A stretch of 15,125 bases of DNA from Oscillospiraceae bacterium (GCA_024404735.1 JAKSPP010000021.1:1-15125), one strand, 5' to 3'; counted from the first letter of the stretch, positions 1 to 7,240 are shown. Notes: generated from the letters alone by a model not told the origin. Made by a program: numbers and translations.

Positions 1-1179
1 CGAAGGAAATGTGGACTGCTGCCTGTTTACCAGCTCTTCGACTGTGAAGGCCTTGTATACATCGGTGACCTTCTCATCATTGGCGGTTACGCCGCCCTGC
101 TGGATATTTCTTCTTGCATCGGACTTGGTCTGGCAGAGTCCGGAGCAGACGAGAAGAGAGAGAATATCCTTGTCGGCATCCTCGGCGATTTCTGTTGTGG
201 GCATATCGCCGCCGCCGTTGCCTCCGAAGAGAGCCTTTGCGCTTGCCTGAGCAGCCTTTGCCTCTTCCTCGCCGTGTACAAGGGCGGTGAGCTCGTATGC
301 AAGGATTTCCTTTGCCTCATTAAGCTGGCTGCCTTCCCAGGAATCCATGGCGTCAATCTGCTCAAGGGGAAGGAAGGTGAGCATTCTGATGCACTTGAGG
401 ACATCGGCATCGCCGATATTTCTCCAGTACTGGTAGAAATCGAAGGGAGAGGTCTTGTTGGGGTCAAGCCATACAGCGCCGGAGGCTGTCTTGCCCATCT
501 TCTTGCCCTCGGAGTTGAGAAGCAGGGTGATGGTCATTGCGTGGGCATCCTTGCCCAGCTTGCGGCGGATAAGCTCGGTACCGCCGAGCATATTGCTCCA
601 CTGGTCATTTCCGCCGAACTGCATATTGCAGCCGTAGTTCTGGAAAAGGTAGTAGAAGTCGTAGCTCTGCATAATCATGTAGTTGAACTCAAGGAAGCTG
701 AGGCCCTTCTCCATACGCTGCTTGTAGCACTCGGCCCTGAGCATGTTGTTAACGGAGAAGCATGCACCAACCTCTCTTAAAAGCTCAACATAGTTAAGCT
801 TGAGAAGCCAGTCTGCATTGTTTACCATAATGGCCTTGCCCTCACCGAAATCAATGAAGCGCTCCATCTGCTTTTTGAAGCAGTCGCAGTTGTGCTGAAT
901 GATTTCGGGAGTCATCATAGTTCGCATATCTGTTCTTCCGGAGGGATCACCGACATGTCCGGTGCCACCGCCTATAAGAACAACGGGCTTGTTTCCTGCC
1001 TGCTGAAGTCTGCGCATAAGGCAGAGAGCCATAAAATGTCCGACATGAAGAGAGTCTGCAGTGGGGTCAAAGCCGATGTAGAAGGTGGCCTTGCCGTTGT
1101 TAACCATCTCGCGGATTTCTTCTTCGTTTGTGACCTGGGCAATTAAGCCACGGGCCTGTAATTCTTCATAAATTCCCAT
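1..1179 (-). CDS. tyrS: Tyrosyl-tRNA synthetase, 3' end cut by window edge
   Basis: Class I aminoacyl-tRNA synthetase that activates tyrosine with ATP and loads it on tRNA-Tyr in the cytoplasm. I translated 393 codons with no stop. The protein starts MGIYEELQARGL. It shows the nucleotide-binding HIGH-type motif as HVGH (residues 45-48) within FYIGFDPTADSLHVGH, the GGNDQW tyrosine/tRNA segment (189-194), the KMSKS-type loop as KMGKT (227-231), followed by AVWLDPNKTSP, and a C-terminal S4-like RNA-binding domain from about residue 338. Bacterial TyrRS is usually about 400-420 aa, so only a short tail is missing. The start has GGAG about 15 nt upstream, which is somewhat far. It is the last visible gene of the recA-rimO-pgsA run, 45 nt after pgsA. 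That gap is too small for a T-box leader, so tyrS is probably read through from upstream. Confidence 0.96.
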   Translation of the reverse strand, partial: MGIYEELQARGLIAQVTNEEEIREMVNNGKATFYIGFDPTADSLHVGHFMALCLMRRLQQAGNKPVVLIGGGTGHVGDPSGRTDMRTMMTPEIIQHNCDCFKKQMERFIDFGEGKAIMVNNADWLLKLNYVELLREVGACFSVNNMLRAECYKQRMEKGLSFLEFNYMIMQSYDFYYLFQNYGCNMQFGGNDQWSNMLGGTELIRRKLGKDAHAMTITLLLNSEGKKMGKTASGAVWLDPNKTSPFDFYQYWRNIGDADVLKCIRMLTFLPLEQIDAMDSWEGSQLNEAKEILAYELTALVHGEEEAKAAQASAKALFGGNGGGDMPTTEIAEDADKDILSLLVCSGLCQTKSDARRNIQQGGVTANDEKVTDVYKAFTVEELVNRQQSTFPS

Positions 1180-1224
1180 AGTATTTGTTTTTATCTCCAA
1201 ATATAAATAATTTTCTTTCTAGTA

Positions 1225-1761
1225 TTACTTTTTGACAGAGGTTGAACCCTTGAATACAGCTGCATTCTTAACAAAGTACTCTATTCCGGAATAGAGGGTT
1301 GTGACAAGAATAATTAGAGAGCAGATAAGGTTAAGAATGTCAATGTCGAAAATAAGCATAACGCAGATGCAAATCATTGTTGCAAAGGTTTTTACCTTTC
1401 CGGACATTGCCGCTGCAATAACGCGTCCCTGCTCGACGGCAATAAGGCGCATTCCGGAAACGGCAAACTCTCTGAAAAGAACAACGGCAAGAATCCAGCC
1501 GCTCATTGCTCCGTTCTGAACAAACCAGCACATTGCGGAAAGAACGAGCATCTTGTCGGCCAGAGGGTCTGCAAACTTTCCGAAGTCGGTGACCTGATTA
1601 TATTTCCTTGCGATATATCCGTCAAGAAAATCTGTCAGGCTTGCAATGATAAATACGGCAAGAGCCGCAATTGAGGCGCCGGGGAAATTCAGATACAGAA
1701 AAAGCAGAAAAACGGGGATGAGAACTACTCTCATAAGTGTAAGCTTGTTTGCAGTCGTCAT
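1225..1761 (-). CDS. pgsA: CDP-diacylglycerol-glycerol-3-phosphate 3-phosphatidyltransferase
   Basis: Integral membrane enzyme that makes phosphatidylglycerol phosphate from CDP-diacylglycerol and glycerol-3-phosphate, the committed step to phosphatidylglycerol and cardiolipin. The 178-aa protein has the full CDP-alcohol phosphatidyltransferase signature D-x2-DG-x2-AR-x8-G-x3-D-x3-D at residues 44-69 (DFLDGYIAR, then G61, D65, D69). Several hydrophobic segments flank it (about 8-25, 28-42, 75-95, 135-160). Length is normal for the family (about 180-200 aa). A good site, AAGGAGA, lies about 10 nt before the ATG and overlaps the end of rimO, whose stop is 15 nt away. The rimO-pgsA pair is a common arrangement in Firmicutes. 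Confidence 0.95.
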   Translation of the reverse strand: MTTANKLTLMRVVLIPVFLLFLYLNFPGASIAALAVFIIASLTDFLDGYIARKYNQVTDFGKFADPLADKMLVLSAMCWFVQNGAMSGWILAVVLFREFAVSGMRLIAVEQGRVIAAAMSGKVKTFATMICICVMLIFDIDILNLICSLIILVTTLYSGIEYFVKNAAVFKGSTSVKK

Positions 1762-1776
1762 ATCTTTCGTTTCTCC

Positions 1777-3093
1777 TTATATTTGCTCGCCGCAGAGCTC
1801 GTCATCCATAAGCCCTGTTATTCTGACTGTGGTGAAGTCTCCCTCATTGCAGTCACCCTCAAAATAGACTATTCCGTCAACCTCGTGTGAGTCTGCAAAG
1901 GTCCTTCCTATAAGGTATCCACCGTCCTCACCGACACAGAGAACCTCGAGCTCCTGACCTATTTTGGATTCGTAATACTCATCCATAATCTCGGCCTGCA
2001 GCTCCATAATAAGCTCGGCTCTGCGCTGAGCAACTTCTTCGTCGGGGCGGTTCGGCATCTTTTCGGCAGCAGTGCCTTCCTCGGGTGAGAAGGGGAATAC
2101 GCCGGCTCTCTCTATTTTTGCCTCTCTCAGGAACTCGCAGAGCTCCTCAAAATCCTCCTCGGTTTCACCGGGGAAGCCTGTAATAAGGCTCGTTCTTAAA
2201 ACAAGGCCGGGAATTTTATTGCGCAGCTTTTTGAAAAGCGCCCTGATGGAATCGCCTGTGTCGCGGCGATTCATTTTGCGAAGAATGGGGGTGGAAATAT
2301 GCTGGATGGGGATATCAAGATATTTGCATATCTTGTCATTGGACGCAATCTCCTCAATAAGCTCATCCCCGAGAGAATCGGGATAGAGGTAATGGAGTCT
2401 GAGCCAGTGAACATCGGGGATTTCGGAAAGCTGTCTGAGAAGCTCATGAAGCTTGCGCTCTCCGTAAAGGTCCGTGCCGTAGCGTGTTATATCCTGTGCA
2501 ATAATAATAAGCTCTTTGCACCCGGCCTCGGCAAGGGCCTTTGCCTCCGCAACAACGTTTTCCATAGGCCTGGAGCGATATTTTCCTCTGATTGAGGGAA
2601 TTGCACAGAAAGAACAGCAGTTTGAGCATCCTTCGGCAATCTTGAGATATGCCCAGCCCGGTCCGGAGGTGAGATATCTTCCTATCTCGTCAACAGGAGC
2701 ATTCTTATCTCCGTAGCTTTCCACATACTCGTCTTCAAAAACCTTTTTGAGTGTGTCGACTATTTCGGAATAGCTGCCAACACCGAGAATGGCATCGATT
2801 TCGGGTATTTCTTTTTTAATCTCATCCTTATATCTCTGTGCCATACAGCCACATACGATAATTTTTCCGAGAAGGCCTTCTTTTTTAAGCTCACAGCAGT
2901 CGAGGATATTGTCGATGGCCTCGCTTTTTGCCGAATCAATGAAGCCGCAGGTGTTGATTATAACAGCATCGGCACCCTCGGGCTCGGGGACTATGGTAAA
3001 GCCCGCATCGTCGATAAGGCAAAGCATCTGCTCGGAGTTTATGAGGTTCTTGCTGCAGCCGAGAGATATAAGAGTAATTTTTTTGTTTTCCAT
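1777..3093 (-). CDS. rimO: Ribosomal protein uS12 methylthiotransferase RimO
   Basis: Radical SAM enzyme that adds a methylthio group to a conserved aspartate of ribosomal protein S12. The 438-aa protein has three parts. The N-terminal MTTase domain carries three cluster cysteines (C13 in LGCSKN, C49 in NTCGF, C83 in CGCMAQ). The radical SAM core carries C156, C160 and C163 (CxxxCxxC in EGCSNCCSFC, followed by AIPSIRG). A TRAM RNA/protein-binding domain covers roughly residues 375-438. The IPSIRG stretch after the cysteines and the LGCSKN start favour RimO over the tRNA enzyme MiaB. It starts 19 nt after the recX stop with a weak Shine-Dalgarno (GGAT), so expression probably depends on translation from upstream. 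Unlike the usual order, no cinA lies between this region and recA. Confidence 0.95.
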   Translation of the reverse strand: MENKKITLISLGCSKNLINSEQMLCLIDDAGFTIVPEPEGADAVIINTCGFIDSAKSEAIDNILDCCELKKEGLLGKIIVCGCMAQRYKDEIKKEIPEIDAILGVGSYSEIVDTLKKVFEDEYVESYGDKNAPVDEIGRYLTSGPGWAYLKIAEGCSNCCSFCAIPSIRGKYRSRPMENVVAEAKALAEAGCKELIIIAQDITRYGTDLYGERKLHELLRQLSEIPDVHWLRLHYLYPDSLGDELIEEIASNDKICKYLDIPIQHISTPILRKMNRRDTGDSIRALFKKLRNKIPGLVLRTSLITGFPGETEEDFEELCEFLREAKIERAGVFPFSPEEGTAAEKMPNRPDEEVAQRRAELIMELQAEIMDEYYESKIGQELEVLCVGEDGGYLIGRTFADSHEVDGIVYFEGDCNEGDFTTVRITGLMDDELCGEQI

Positions 3094-3112
3094 TAGTTTT
3101 TATCCGTATTAA

Positions 3113-3730
3113 TTAATATTCCGGGTCGATTCTTCTTCTCTCAAGAGCTTCTCTTATCTGCCCGTAGGAAAAGCCCCGTCTTATAAGGAAATCTGTCGCC
3201 TTCTTTATTTCCTTCATATCGGGCTCTTCGGAGCGCAGCTTTGAGGCAAGCAGTCTGTCGATTGTGTCATCCTGCTCGGGAAGCTCCAGAAGAGCTTCAT
3301 CCCAGTATTCCTTCGGAATCTGTCTTTTATAAAGCTCGTCCCTTATTCGCCTTGAGCCGTAGCCCTTTGCCGCGCAGGAGCGGACAACGCTCTTTGCAAG
3401 CTCGGCATCGTTGAGAAAATGCCTGTCCAGAAGCACGGAAACGGCTCTTGCTGCATTCTCTTCGCTCTCGCCCTTCATTACAAGGCGCTCGAAAAGAGCC
3501 CTTTCGCTTATGGCAGTTGCGGAGAGAATACGAAGAGCTCTCTGATAGCAGGCGTCAAAGCTTGCCTCGGACGAAAGAGCCCTGTGCTCCTCATCGTTAA
3601 GTTCACGCCCCGAGTACAGGGAAAAGTCCGCAACTATATTAAGGCTTACTGTAAAGGACTCTCCGCTGGAAAGAACCGCCCTGTAGTTTCCGGAGATAAG
3701 CTGAGTCAGAGACTCAACGGAAACGGGCAT
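3113..3730 (-). CDS. recX: Regulatory protein RecX
   Basis: Small helical protein that binds RecA filaments and tunes their assembly. The 205-aa product shows RecX-type three-helix repeats: RALRILSATAISERALFERLVMKG (about 65-88), LLDRHFLNDAELAKSVVRS (about 103-121) with GYGSRRIRDELYKRQIP just after, and a C-terminal repeat with KKATDFLIRRGFSYGQIREAL. The N-terminal 60 residues look like a small beta-rich extension (SLTQLISGNYRAVLSSGESFTVS). The start ATG shares one base with the recA stop codon (TGATG), so it is translationally coupled to recA. That placement alone supports the RecX call. Length fits Gram-positive RecX, which is longer than the E. coli protein. Confidence 0.92.
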   Translation of the reverse strand: MPVSVESLTQLISGNYRAVLSSGESFTVSLNIVADFSLYSGRELNDEEHRALSSEASFDACYQRALRILSATAISERALFERLVMKGESEENAARAVSVLLDRHFLNDAELAKSVVRSCAAKGYGSRRIRDELYKRQIPKEYWDEALLELPEQDDTIDRLLASKLRSEEPDMKEIKKATDFLIRRGFSYGQIREALERRRIDPEY

Positions 3731-4869
3731 CAGAAGTCTTCCTCGTCAAGGAAATCGGCCTCATCAAGCTCGTCATTCTCCTCTGCAGTGGCTTCAAGAG
3801 AAATTCTTCCTGCGGCCTGTGCAGCCTTAAGGGCCTGAGGGCTCATTAGCTTATGGGCATTGTTTCTGATTTCGGTTTCGATTTCGTCGCAGATATCGGG
3901 GTTTTCCTGCAGATAAACCTTGACGTTATCTCTTCCCTGAACGCGCTGGTCGCCTATGGTGAACCAGGCACCGGATTTTTCGATAAGGTCAAGCTTTACG
4001 CCCAGGTCGCAGATTTCACCGATTTTGCTTATGCCCTCACCGTAGATGATATCAAACTCGGCCTCTTTGAAGGGGGGCGCAACCTTGTTCTTTGTAACCT
4101 TAACCTTGGTGCGGTTTCCGACCATCTCGCCGCCGACCTTGAGGGTCTCGACTCTGCGGACATCAATACGGACGGAGGAGAAATACTTGAGGGCTCTTCC
4201 GCCGGGTGTGGTTTCGGGATTGCCGTACATAACGCCGATTTTTTCACGGAGCTGGTTAATAAAGATTACTATGCAGTTGGTTTTGGAAATAGTGCCGGCC
4301 AGCTTTCTGAGGGCCTGGCTCATAAGTCTTGCGACAACGCCGACGGAGGAATCGCCCATCTCGCCTTCAAGCTCGGAGCGGGGAACAAGTGCGGCAACAG
4401 AGTCAACAATGACAACGTCAAGTGCGCCGGAGCGAACAAGAGCCTCTGCAATGTCCAGAGCCTGCTCGCCGGTGTCGGGCTGAGCAATAAGAAGGTTATC
4501 AATGTCAACGCCGAGGGCTCTTGCATAGGCGGGCTCGAGAGCATGCTCAACATCTATAAAGGCAACCTCGCCGCCCATCTTCTGTGCGGAAGCAAGAACG
4601 TGGAGGGCAAGAGTGGTTTTACCGGAGGATTCGGGTCCGTAAATCTCAACAATTCTTCCTCTGGGAAGTCCCCCGATTCCGAGGGCAAGGTCAAGAGAGA
4701 GAGAACCTGTGGAGATAGCTTCGCAGTTGACGGAAATGTTATCTCCCAGACGCATGATTGCGCCTTTGCCGTAGTTCTTTTCAATCTGAGAAAGTGCGGT
4801 TTCGAGAGCTTTTTTCTTGTCGGAGGCCTGTCCCGGCATGGAAACGGGAGCCTTTTTCTTTTCTGCCAT
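3730..4869 (-). CDS. recA: Recombinase RecA
   Basis: DNA-dependent ATPase that forms filaments on single-stranded DNA for homologous recombination and, where present, triggers LexA self-cleavage. The 379-aa protein carries Walker A GPESSGKT (78-85), Walker B VVIVD (152-156), the FINQLREKIGVMYGNPET stretch (203-220) leading into loop L2 and GGRALKYFSSVRIDVRR (223-239), and an acidic C-terminal tail (EENDELDEADFLDEEDF). Length is normal for the family. A strong site AGGAGA sits 5 nt before the ATG. The 60-nt gap to prmC has a possible minus-strand -10 (TATATT, 4908-4913) but only a poor -35, so an internal promoter is uncertain. I see no Gram-positive SOS box (GAAC-N4-GTTC) in that gap. The gene contains almost no TTA, CTA or TCA codons, which leaves a long antisense frame and suggests good expression. 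Confidence 0.98.
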   Translation of the reverse strand: MAEKKKAPVSMPGQASDKKKALETALSQIEKNYGKGAIMRLGDNISVNCEAISTGSLSLDLALGIGGLPRGRIVEIYGPESSGKTTLALHVLASAQKMGGEVAFIDVEHALEPAYARALGVDIDNLLIAQPDTGEQALDIAEALVRSGALDVVIVDSVAALVPRSELEGEMGDSSVGVVARLMSQALRKLAGTISKTNCIVIFINQLREKIGVMYGNPETTPGGRALKYFSSVRIDVRRVETLKVGGEMVGNRTKVKVTKNKVAPPFKEAEFDIIYGEGISKIGEICDLGVKLDLIEKSGAWFTIGDQRVQGRDNVKVYLQENPDICDEIETEIRNNAHKLMSPQALKAAQAAGRISLEATAEENDELDEADFLDEEDF

Positions 4870-4929
4870 AAAAATCTCCTTTTCTTTTTATGTGAATATT
4901 ACGCTTAAATATAATGTACGCGAATTATT

Positions 4930-5799
4930 TTATAAGGGTCTTCTTCCGATAATAACCCTGTTTGTTCCTGCGGTGTCCATAACTGCGGAAACCTCACAGA
5001 ATCCGTTCTCCGAAAGAATATCCATAACGTCCTTGTCCTGTTCTTCGCCTATTTCAAATACGAAAAATCCGCCGGGCTTAATTCTCTCCTTATGAAGGGG
5101 AATTATGATTCTGTAAAAATCAAGGCCGTCATCTCCTCCGTCAAGTGCACTCAGAGGCTCAAAGGAGCGGACGGACACATCAAGGGTTTCAATTTCCCGG
5201 GTGGGTATATAGGGGGGATTTGAAATAATCATGTCAAAGTCGGAAAGAGCCCCGGGAAATGGGGACAGTGCGTCAAGGCTCATAATTTCGGCTCTGTTTT
5301 CAAGGCCGAGTTTTTCGGCATTTTTGCGTGCGATACAGAGGGCGGCCTCGCTTATGTCCCCCATAACGGCACGGCCTTCGGGAATAAGGCTCAGAAGAGT
5401 CAGCCCGATGCAGCCGGAGCCCGTACATAAATCCATAATGCGGGGAGAAGAATTACCCTTAAGAAGGCGCTGCGCCTCGATAATGGCCGTTTCCGTATCG
5501 ATTCTCGGAATAAGAACATCGTGAGAAACGTAAAACTCTATTCCGAAAAATTCCCATGTTCCCAGAATATAGGCAAGGGGCTCTCCGTTTTTTCGTCTGG
5601 AAACAAGCCCTGAAAGCTTATTCCGATAGCCATCGGGGACGGGAAGGGGATAGTCCCTTAAAAGAGCGGCCGTGTCGCCCCCCATTGCGAAGGCGGCAAG
5701 CTGTCTTGCCTCAAAAGCGGCGTTTTCTATGCCGGCCTCACTGAGAAGCCTTCTTGCCTCCGCTGTAAGAGCTGCGTAGGTTTCAGGGCTGCTTACCAC
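4930..5799 (-). CDS. prmC: Peptide chain release factor N5-glutamine methyltransferase PrmC
   Basis: SAM-dependent enzyme that methylates the glutamine of the GGQ motif in release factors RF1 and RF2, helping translation termination. The 289-aa protein has an N-terminal helical release-factor-binding domain (1 to about 75), the linker RRKNGEPLAYILG (68-80), the SAM motif I DLCTGSGCIG (123-132) and the catalytic NPPY (194-197) in IISNPPYIP. The segment usually written PRPDTE reads PRIDTE (98-103). The start is a GTG whose bases overlap the end of the DUF1385 gene by 7 nt, with GAGGG about 9 nt upstream inside that gene. A prfA gene is the usual neighbour but is absent here. Confidence 0.95.
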   Translation of the reverse strand: MVSSPETYAALTAEARRLLSEAGIENAAFEARQLAAFAMGGDTAALLRDYPLPVPDGYRNKLSGLVSRRKNGEPLAYILGTWEFFGIEFYVSHDVLIPRIDTETAIIEAQRLLKGNSSPRIMDLCTGSGCIGLTLLSLIPEGRAVMGDISEAALCIARKNAEKLGLENRAEIMSLDALSPFPGALSDFDMIISNPPYIPTREIETLDVSVRSFEPLSALDGGDDGLDFYRIIIPLHKERIKPGGFFVFEIGEEQDKDVMDILSENGFCEVSAVMDTAGTNRVIIGRRPL

Positions 5800-6773
5800 T
5801 CGTCTGCGCCCTCTTTTTCGGGGATGACAAGCTTCAGAGCCTCAATGGCAACCTCAAGCATGCTGTCATCGGGCTCGAAGGTGGTGATGTGCTGCATCTG
5901 CTTTCCGGGCCAGGAAACGATTCTCGAGAAGGTGCAGTCGTGCCTTCCGACCCAACGGTTAATCTCATATGTGATGCCCACAATAATGGGGAGAAGTATA
6001 AGCTTTGCAAGAACGCGAACCAGGCCTGCGGCGATGCCCTCAAGTGCTGCAATGGCGGGGATGGATGCAAGCACCCAGGTCATAAAGGAGACAACAAAGA
6101 TGCTTATTATCATAACAACAACAAGAAAGCTTGTTCCGCAGCGGGGGTGCAGACGGCTCTGCACTCGTGCATTTTCAACGGTAAGGGGCAGACCCTTTTC
6201 ATAGCAGAAAATGGTTTTGTGCTCGGCCCCGTGATATGCGAAAACGCGTTTTATTTCCTTCATTCTCGTGCATAGCCACAGATATGCAAGGAAGATTACG
6301 ATTCGGATGATTCCCTCAAGAATGCAGCGCAGAACAAGATTAATGCTGTCGGGAAGAAGCTCAAAGAGAAAAGCGGGAAGAAGAACAAAGAGACCGACGG
6401 CGAGGGCAAGTCCCAGAACCATCGCAATTGCGATAATGGCTTTTTCGGCCTTCTCATTTCCGAGCTTTTTCTCAAGCCACAGGTCAAATTTAGTGGGCTC
6501 CTCCTGCTGATCCTCGGGCAGCTGTTCGGCAGACCAGGTAAGCGCCTGCATACCCTTTGCCATGGAATCAATAAAGGTTACGATTCCTCTGATAAAGGGG
6601 ATACCGAGGATGGGATATTTATCCTTGACGAGCTTAAGCTCATCAACATTTGTTACTAAGCTTCCGTCCTCCTTGCGGCAGACAATTGCCTGACGGTCAA
6701 CACCGCGCATAAGAATGCCTTCCATCAAAGCCTGACCGCCTATTGAGGTCTTGAAATTCTTTTTATCAGACAT
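5793..6773 (-). CDS. DUF1385 (YqhQ-family) membrane protein
   Basis: Conserved multi-pass membrane protein of unknown function, related to Bacillus subtilis YqhQ. The 326-aa protein starts with the family opening IGGQALMEGILMRG (11-24). Hydrophobic segments lie at about 112-135, 144-168, 215-236 and 240-268. Between them are the conserved hydrophilic blocks YHGAEHK (180-186) and HPRCGTSF (209-216), whose histidines and cysteine look like metal or catalytic ligands (inference). The C-terminus PGKQMQHITTFEPDDSMLEVAI (289-310) closely matches the usual family ending. The start has GGAG about 7 nt upstream. It is the first gene of the recA cluster, and its stop overlaps the prmC start. The pairing of yqhQ-like genes with prmC recurs in Clostridia, normally followed by prfA. 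Confidence 0.9.
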   Translation of the reverse strand: MSDKKNFKTSIGGQALMEGILMRGVDRQAIVCRKEDGSLVTNVDELKLVKDKYPILGIPFIRGIVTFIDSMAKGMQALTWSAEQLPEDQQEEPTKFDLWLEKKLGNEKAEKAIIAIAMVLGLALAVGLFVLLPAFLFELLPDSINLVLRCILEGIIRIVIFLAYLWLCTRMKEIKRVFAYHGAEHKTIFCYEKGLPLTVENARVQSRLHPRCGTSFLVVVMIISIFVVSFMTWVLASIPAIAALEGIAAGLVRVLAKLILLPIIVGITYEINRWVGRHDCTFSRIVSWPGKQMQHITTFEPDDSMLEVAIEALKLVIPEKEGADEW

Positions 6774-6834
6774 TTGTTTCTCCGTTTATTTCCCAAAACC
6801 ATTAACAAACAGCGGGACATATTAATACCAATAT

Positions 6835-6840
6835 AGTATA
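6835..6840 (-). promoter_or_regulatory. Possible -10 of the DUF1385-recA-tyrS cluster promoter
   Basis: On the minus strand the hexamer TATACT lies here, about 62 nt before the DUF1385 start, in AT-rich DNA. No good -35 is seen at 16-18 nt upstream, so the call rests on the -10 and on position. It is the only clear candidate for driving the seven-gene run. No LexA-type box is visible next to it. Confidence 0.35.
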
Positions 6841-6865
6841 TCACATAAGGTGGAAAAAAGATAGC

Positions 6866-6892
6866 AAAAAATTTTAAAAATTTTAAAAAAAA
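6866..6892 (+). promoter_or_regulatory. A/T-only tract, likely UP element of the tRNA promoter
   Basis: Twenty-seven consecutive bases are only A or T, built from the block AAAAATTTT repeated at about 9-bp steps. The tract ends two bases before the tRNA -35 hexamer. Such tracts upstream of stable-RNA promoters act as UP elements for the RNA polymerase alpha subunit and bend DNA. That role is inferred from position. Confidence 0.45.
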
Positions 6893-6894
6893 GC

Positions 6895-6923
6895 TTGCAT
6901 TTTAGAAATTGTTGTGTTATGAT
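6895..6923 (+). promoter_or_regulatory. Sigma-A type promoter of the tRNA-Pro gene
   Basis: The -35 is TTGCAT (6895-6900), the spacer is exactly 17 nt and the -10 is TATGAT (6918-6923). Transcription would start near 6930, about 24 nt before the mature tRNA 5' end. The glycyl radical enzyme promoter uses the same -35 hexamer with the same spacing. Confidence 0.7.
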
Positions 6924-6953
6924 ATCAAAGCTTTAGAGATGAGGCAAAAATAT

Positions 6954-7029
6954 CCGGGTGTAGCGCAGATGGTAGCGTGCTTGAATGGGGTTCAAGAGGC
7001 CGCTGGTTCAAATCCAGTCACTCGGACCA
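6954..7029 (+). tRNA. tRNA-Pro (anticodon GGG)
   Basis: A complete 76-nt cloverleaf. The acceptor stem is CCGGGTG/CACTCGG (one G-U pair) with C1-G72. The D arm is GCGC/GCGT around AGATGGTA. The anticodon stem is CTTGA/TCAAG with loop ATGGGGT, giving anticodon GGG preceded by T33. The variable loop is AGGCC, the T arm is GCTGG/CCAGT with loop TTCAAAT, and A73 is followed by an encoded CCA. The loop is the same as in E. coli tRNA-Pro(GGG). It reads CCC and CCU codons. It is the only plus-strand gene here, with its own promoter and terminator. Confidence 0.97.
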
Positions 7030-7032
7030 ATT

Positions 7033-7066
7033 AAAAAGGACTATCCTTTGGGATAGTTCTTTTTTT
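7033..7066 (+). terminator. Intrinsic terminator of tRNA-Pro
   Basis: Starts 4 nt after the CCA end. The arms GGACTATCC and GGATAGTTC pair around loop TTTG, extended by A-T pairs, and are followed by a seven-T run. The A run on its left side would also allow termination of minus-strand transcription. Confidence 0.9.
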
Positions 7067-7086
7067 GTTTAATCCAAATCTTCCCT

Positions 7087-7154
7087 GCGGCCTCTTGAAG
7101 CCTAAGAGGGAATAAGGTGTGAGGTCACCGACTAAATTCCGGTTACCGGGACCA
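7087..7154 (+). pseudogene. Degenerate tRNA-like remnant (3' half of a tRNA-Pro copy)
   Basis: At a constant offset of 125 bp from the live tRNA-Pro, the last 27 nt before the ACCA end (7128-7154) match its T arm and acceptor strand at 18 of 27 positions without a gap. The T-stem can still form with one mismatch (ACCGA/CCGGT), but the TTCAAAT loop is lost. No 5' acceptor strand pairs with the 3' strand TACCGGG. A small stem CCTCTT/AAGAGG with a 7-nt loop (7091-7109) resembles an anticodon arm, but its loop lacks T33. Together with the copied terminator that follows, this looks like a decayed tandem tRNA. It is not expected to be functional. Confidence 0.5.
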
Positions 7155-7157
7155 ATC

Positions 7158-7188
7158 AAAAAGGACCATCCCTTGGGATAGTCCTTTT
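7158..7188. terminator. Bidirectional terminator between tRNA-Pro and the glycyl radical gene
   Basis: A hairpin with arms AAAAGGAC-CATCC and GGATAGTCCTTTT, one C-A mismatch and loop CTTG. It has T residues on the plus side and an A run (T run on the minus strand) on the other, so it can stop both the tRNA read-through and the converging glycyl radical enzyme transcript, whose stop codon is 52 nt away. It is a near copy of the tRNA terminator 125 bp upstream. Confidence 0.8.
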
Positions 7189-7240
7189 ATATTACCGATT
7201 ATTAATAACCGATAAACGAATTAACTCGGGAGGTTATTTA

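Larger units (their letters stand above)
7024..7188 (+). repeat. Direct repeat of tRNA 3' end plus terminator (two copies, 125-bp offset)
   Basis: Copy 1 is 7024-7063 and copy 2 is 7149-7188. They match at 36 of 40 positions with no gaps. All four differences are T in copy 1 and C in copy 2 (7032, 7042, 7047, 7058). The repeat starts in the tRNA acceptor end (GGACCA) and ends in the terminator T run. Confidence 0.85.

Noticed and set aside
1180..1224. T-box riboswitch expected upstream of tyrS.
   Set aside because: The gap to pgsA is only 45 nt, too short for a T-box leader and its terminator.
3853..4908. A 351-codon plus-strand open frame opposite recA.
   Set aside because: Same explanation: in register with recA codons, no recognisable motifs, and recA is certain.
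7067..7154. A second functional tRNA between the two hairpins.
   Set aside because: No 5' acceptor strand pairs with the 3' end, the T loop is lost and the anticodon-like loop lacks T33.
6954..7188. tRNA-Pro as the attachment site of an integrated element.
   Set aside because: The repeated ends are only 125 bp apart, and no integrase, excisionase or phage gene is present. A decayed tandem copy fits better.
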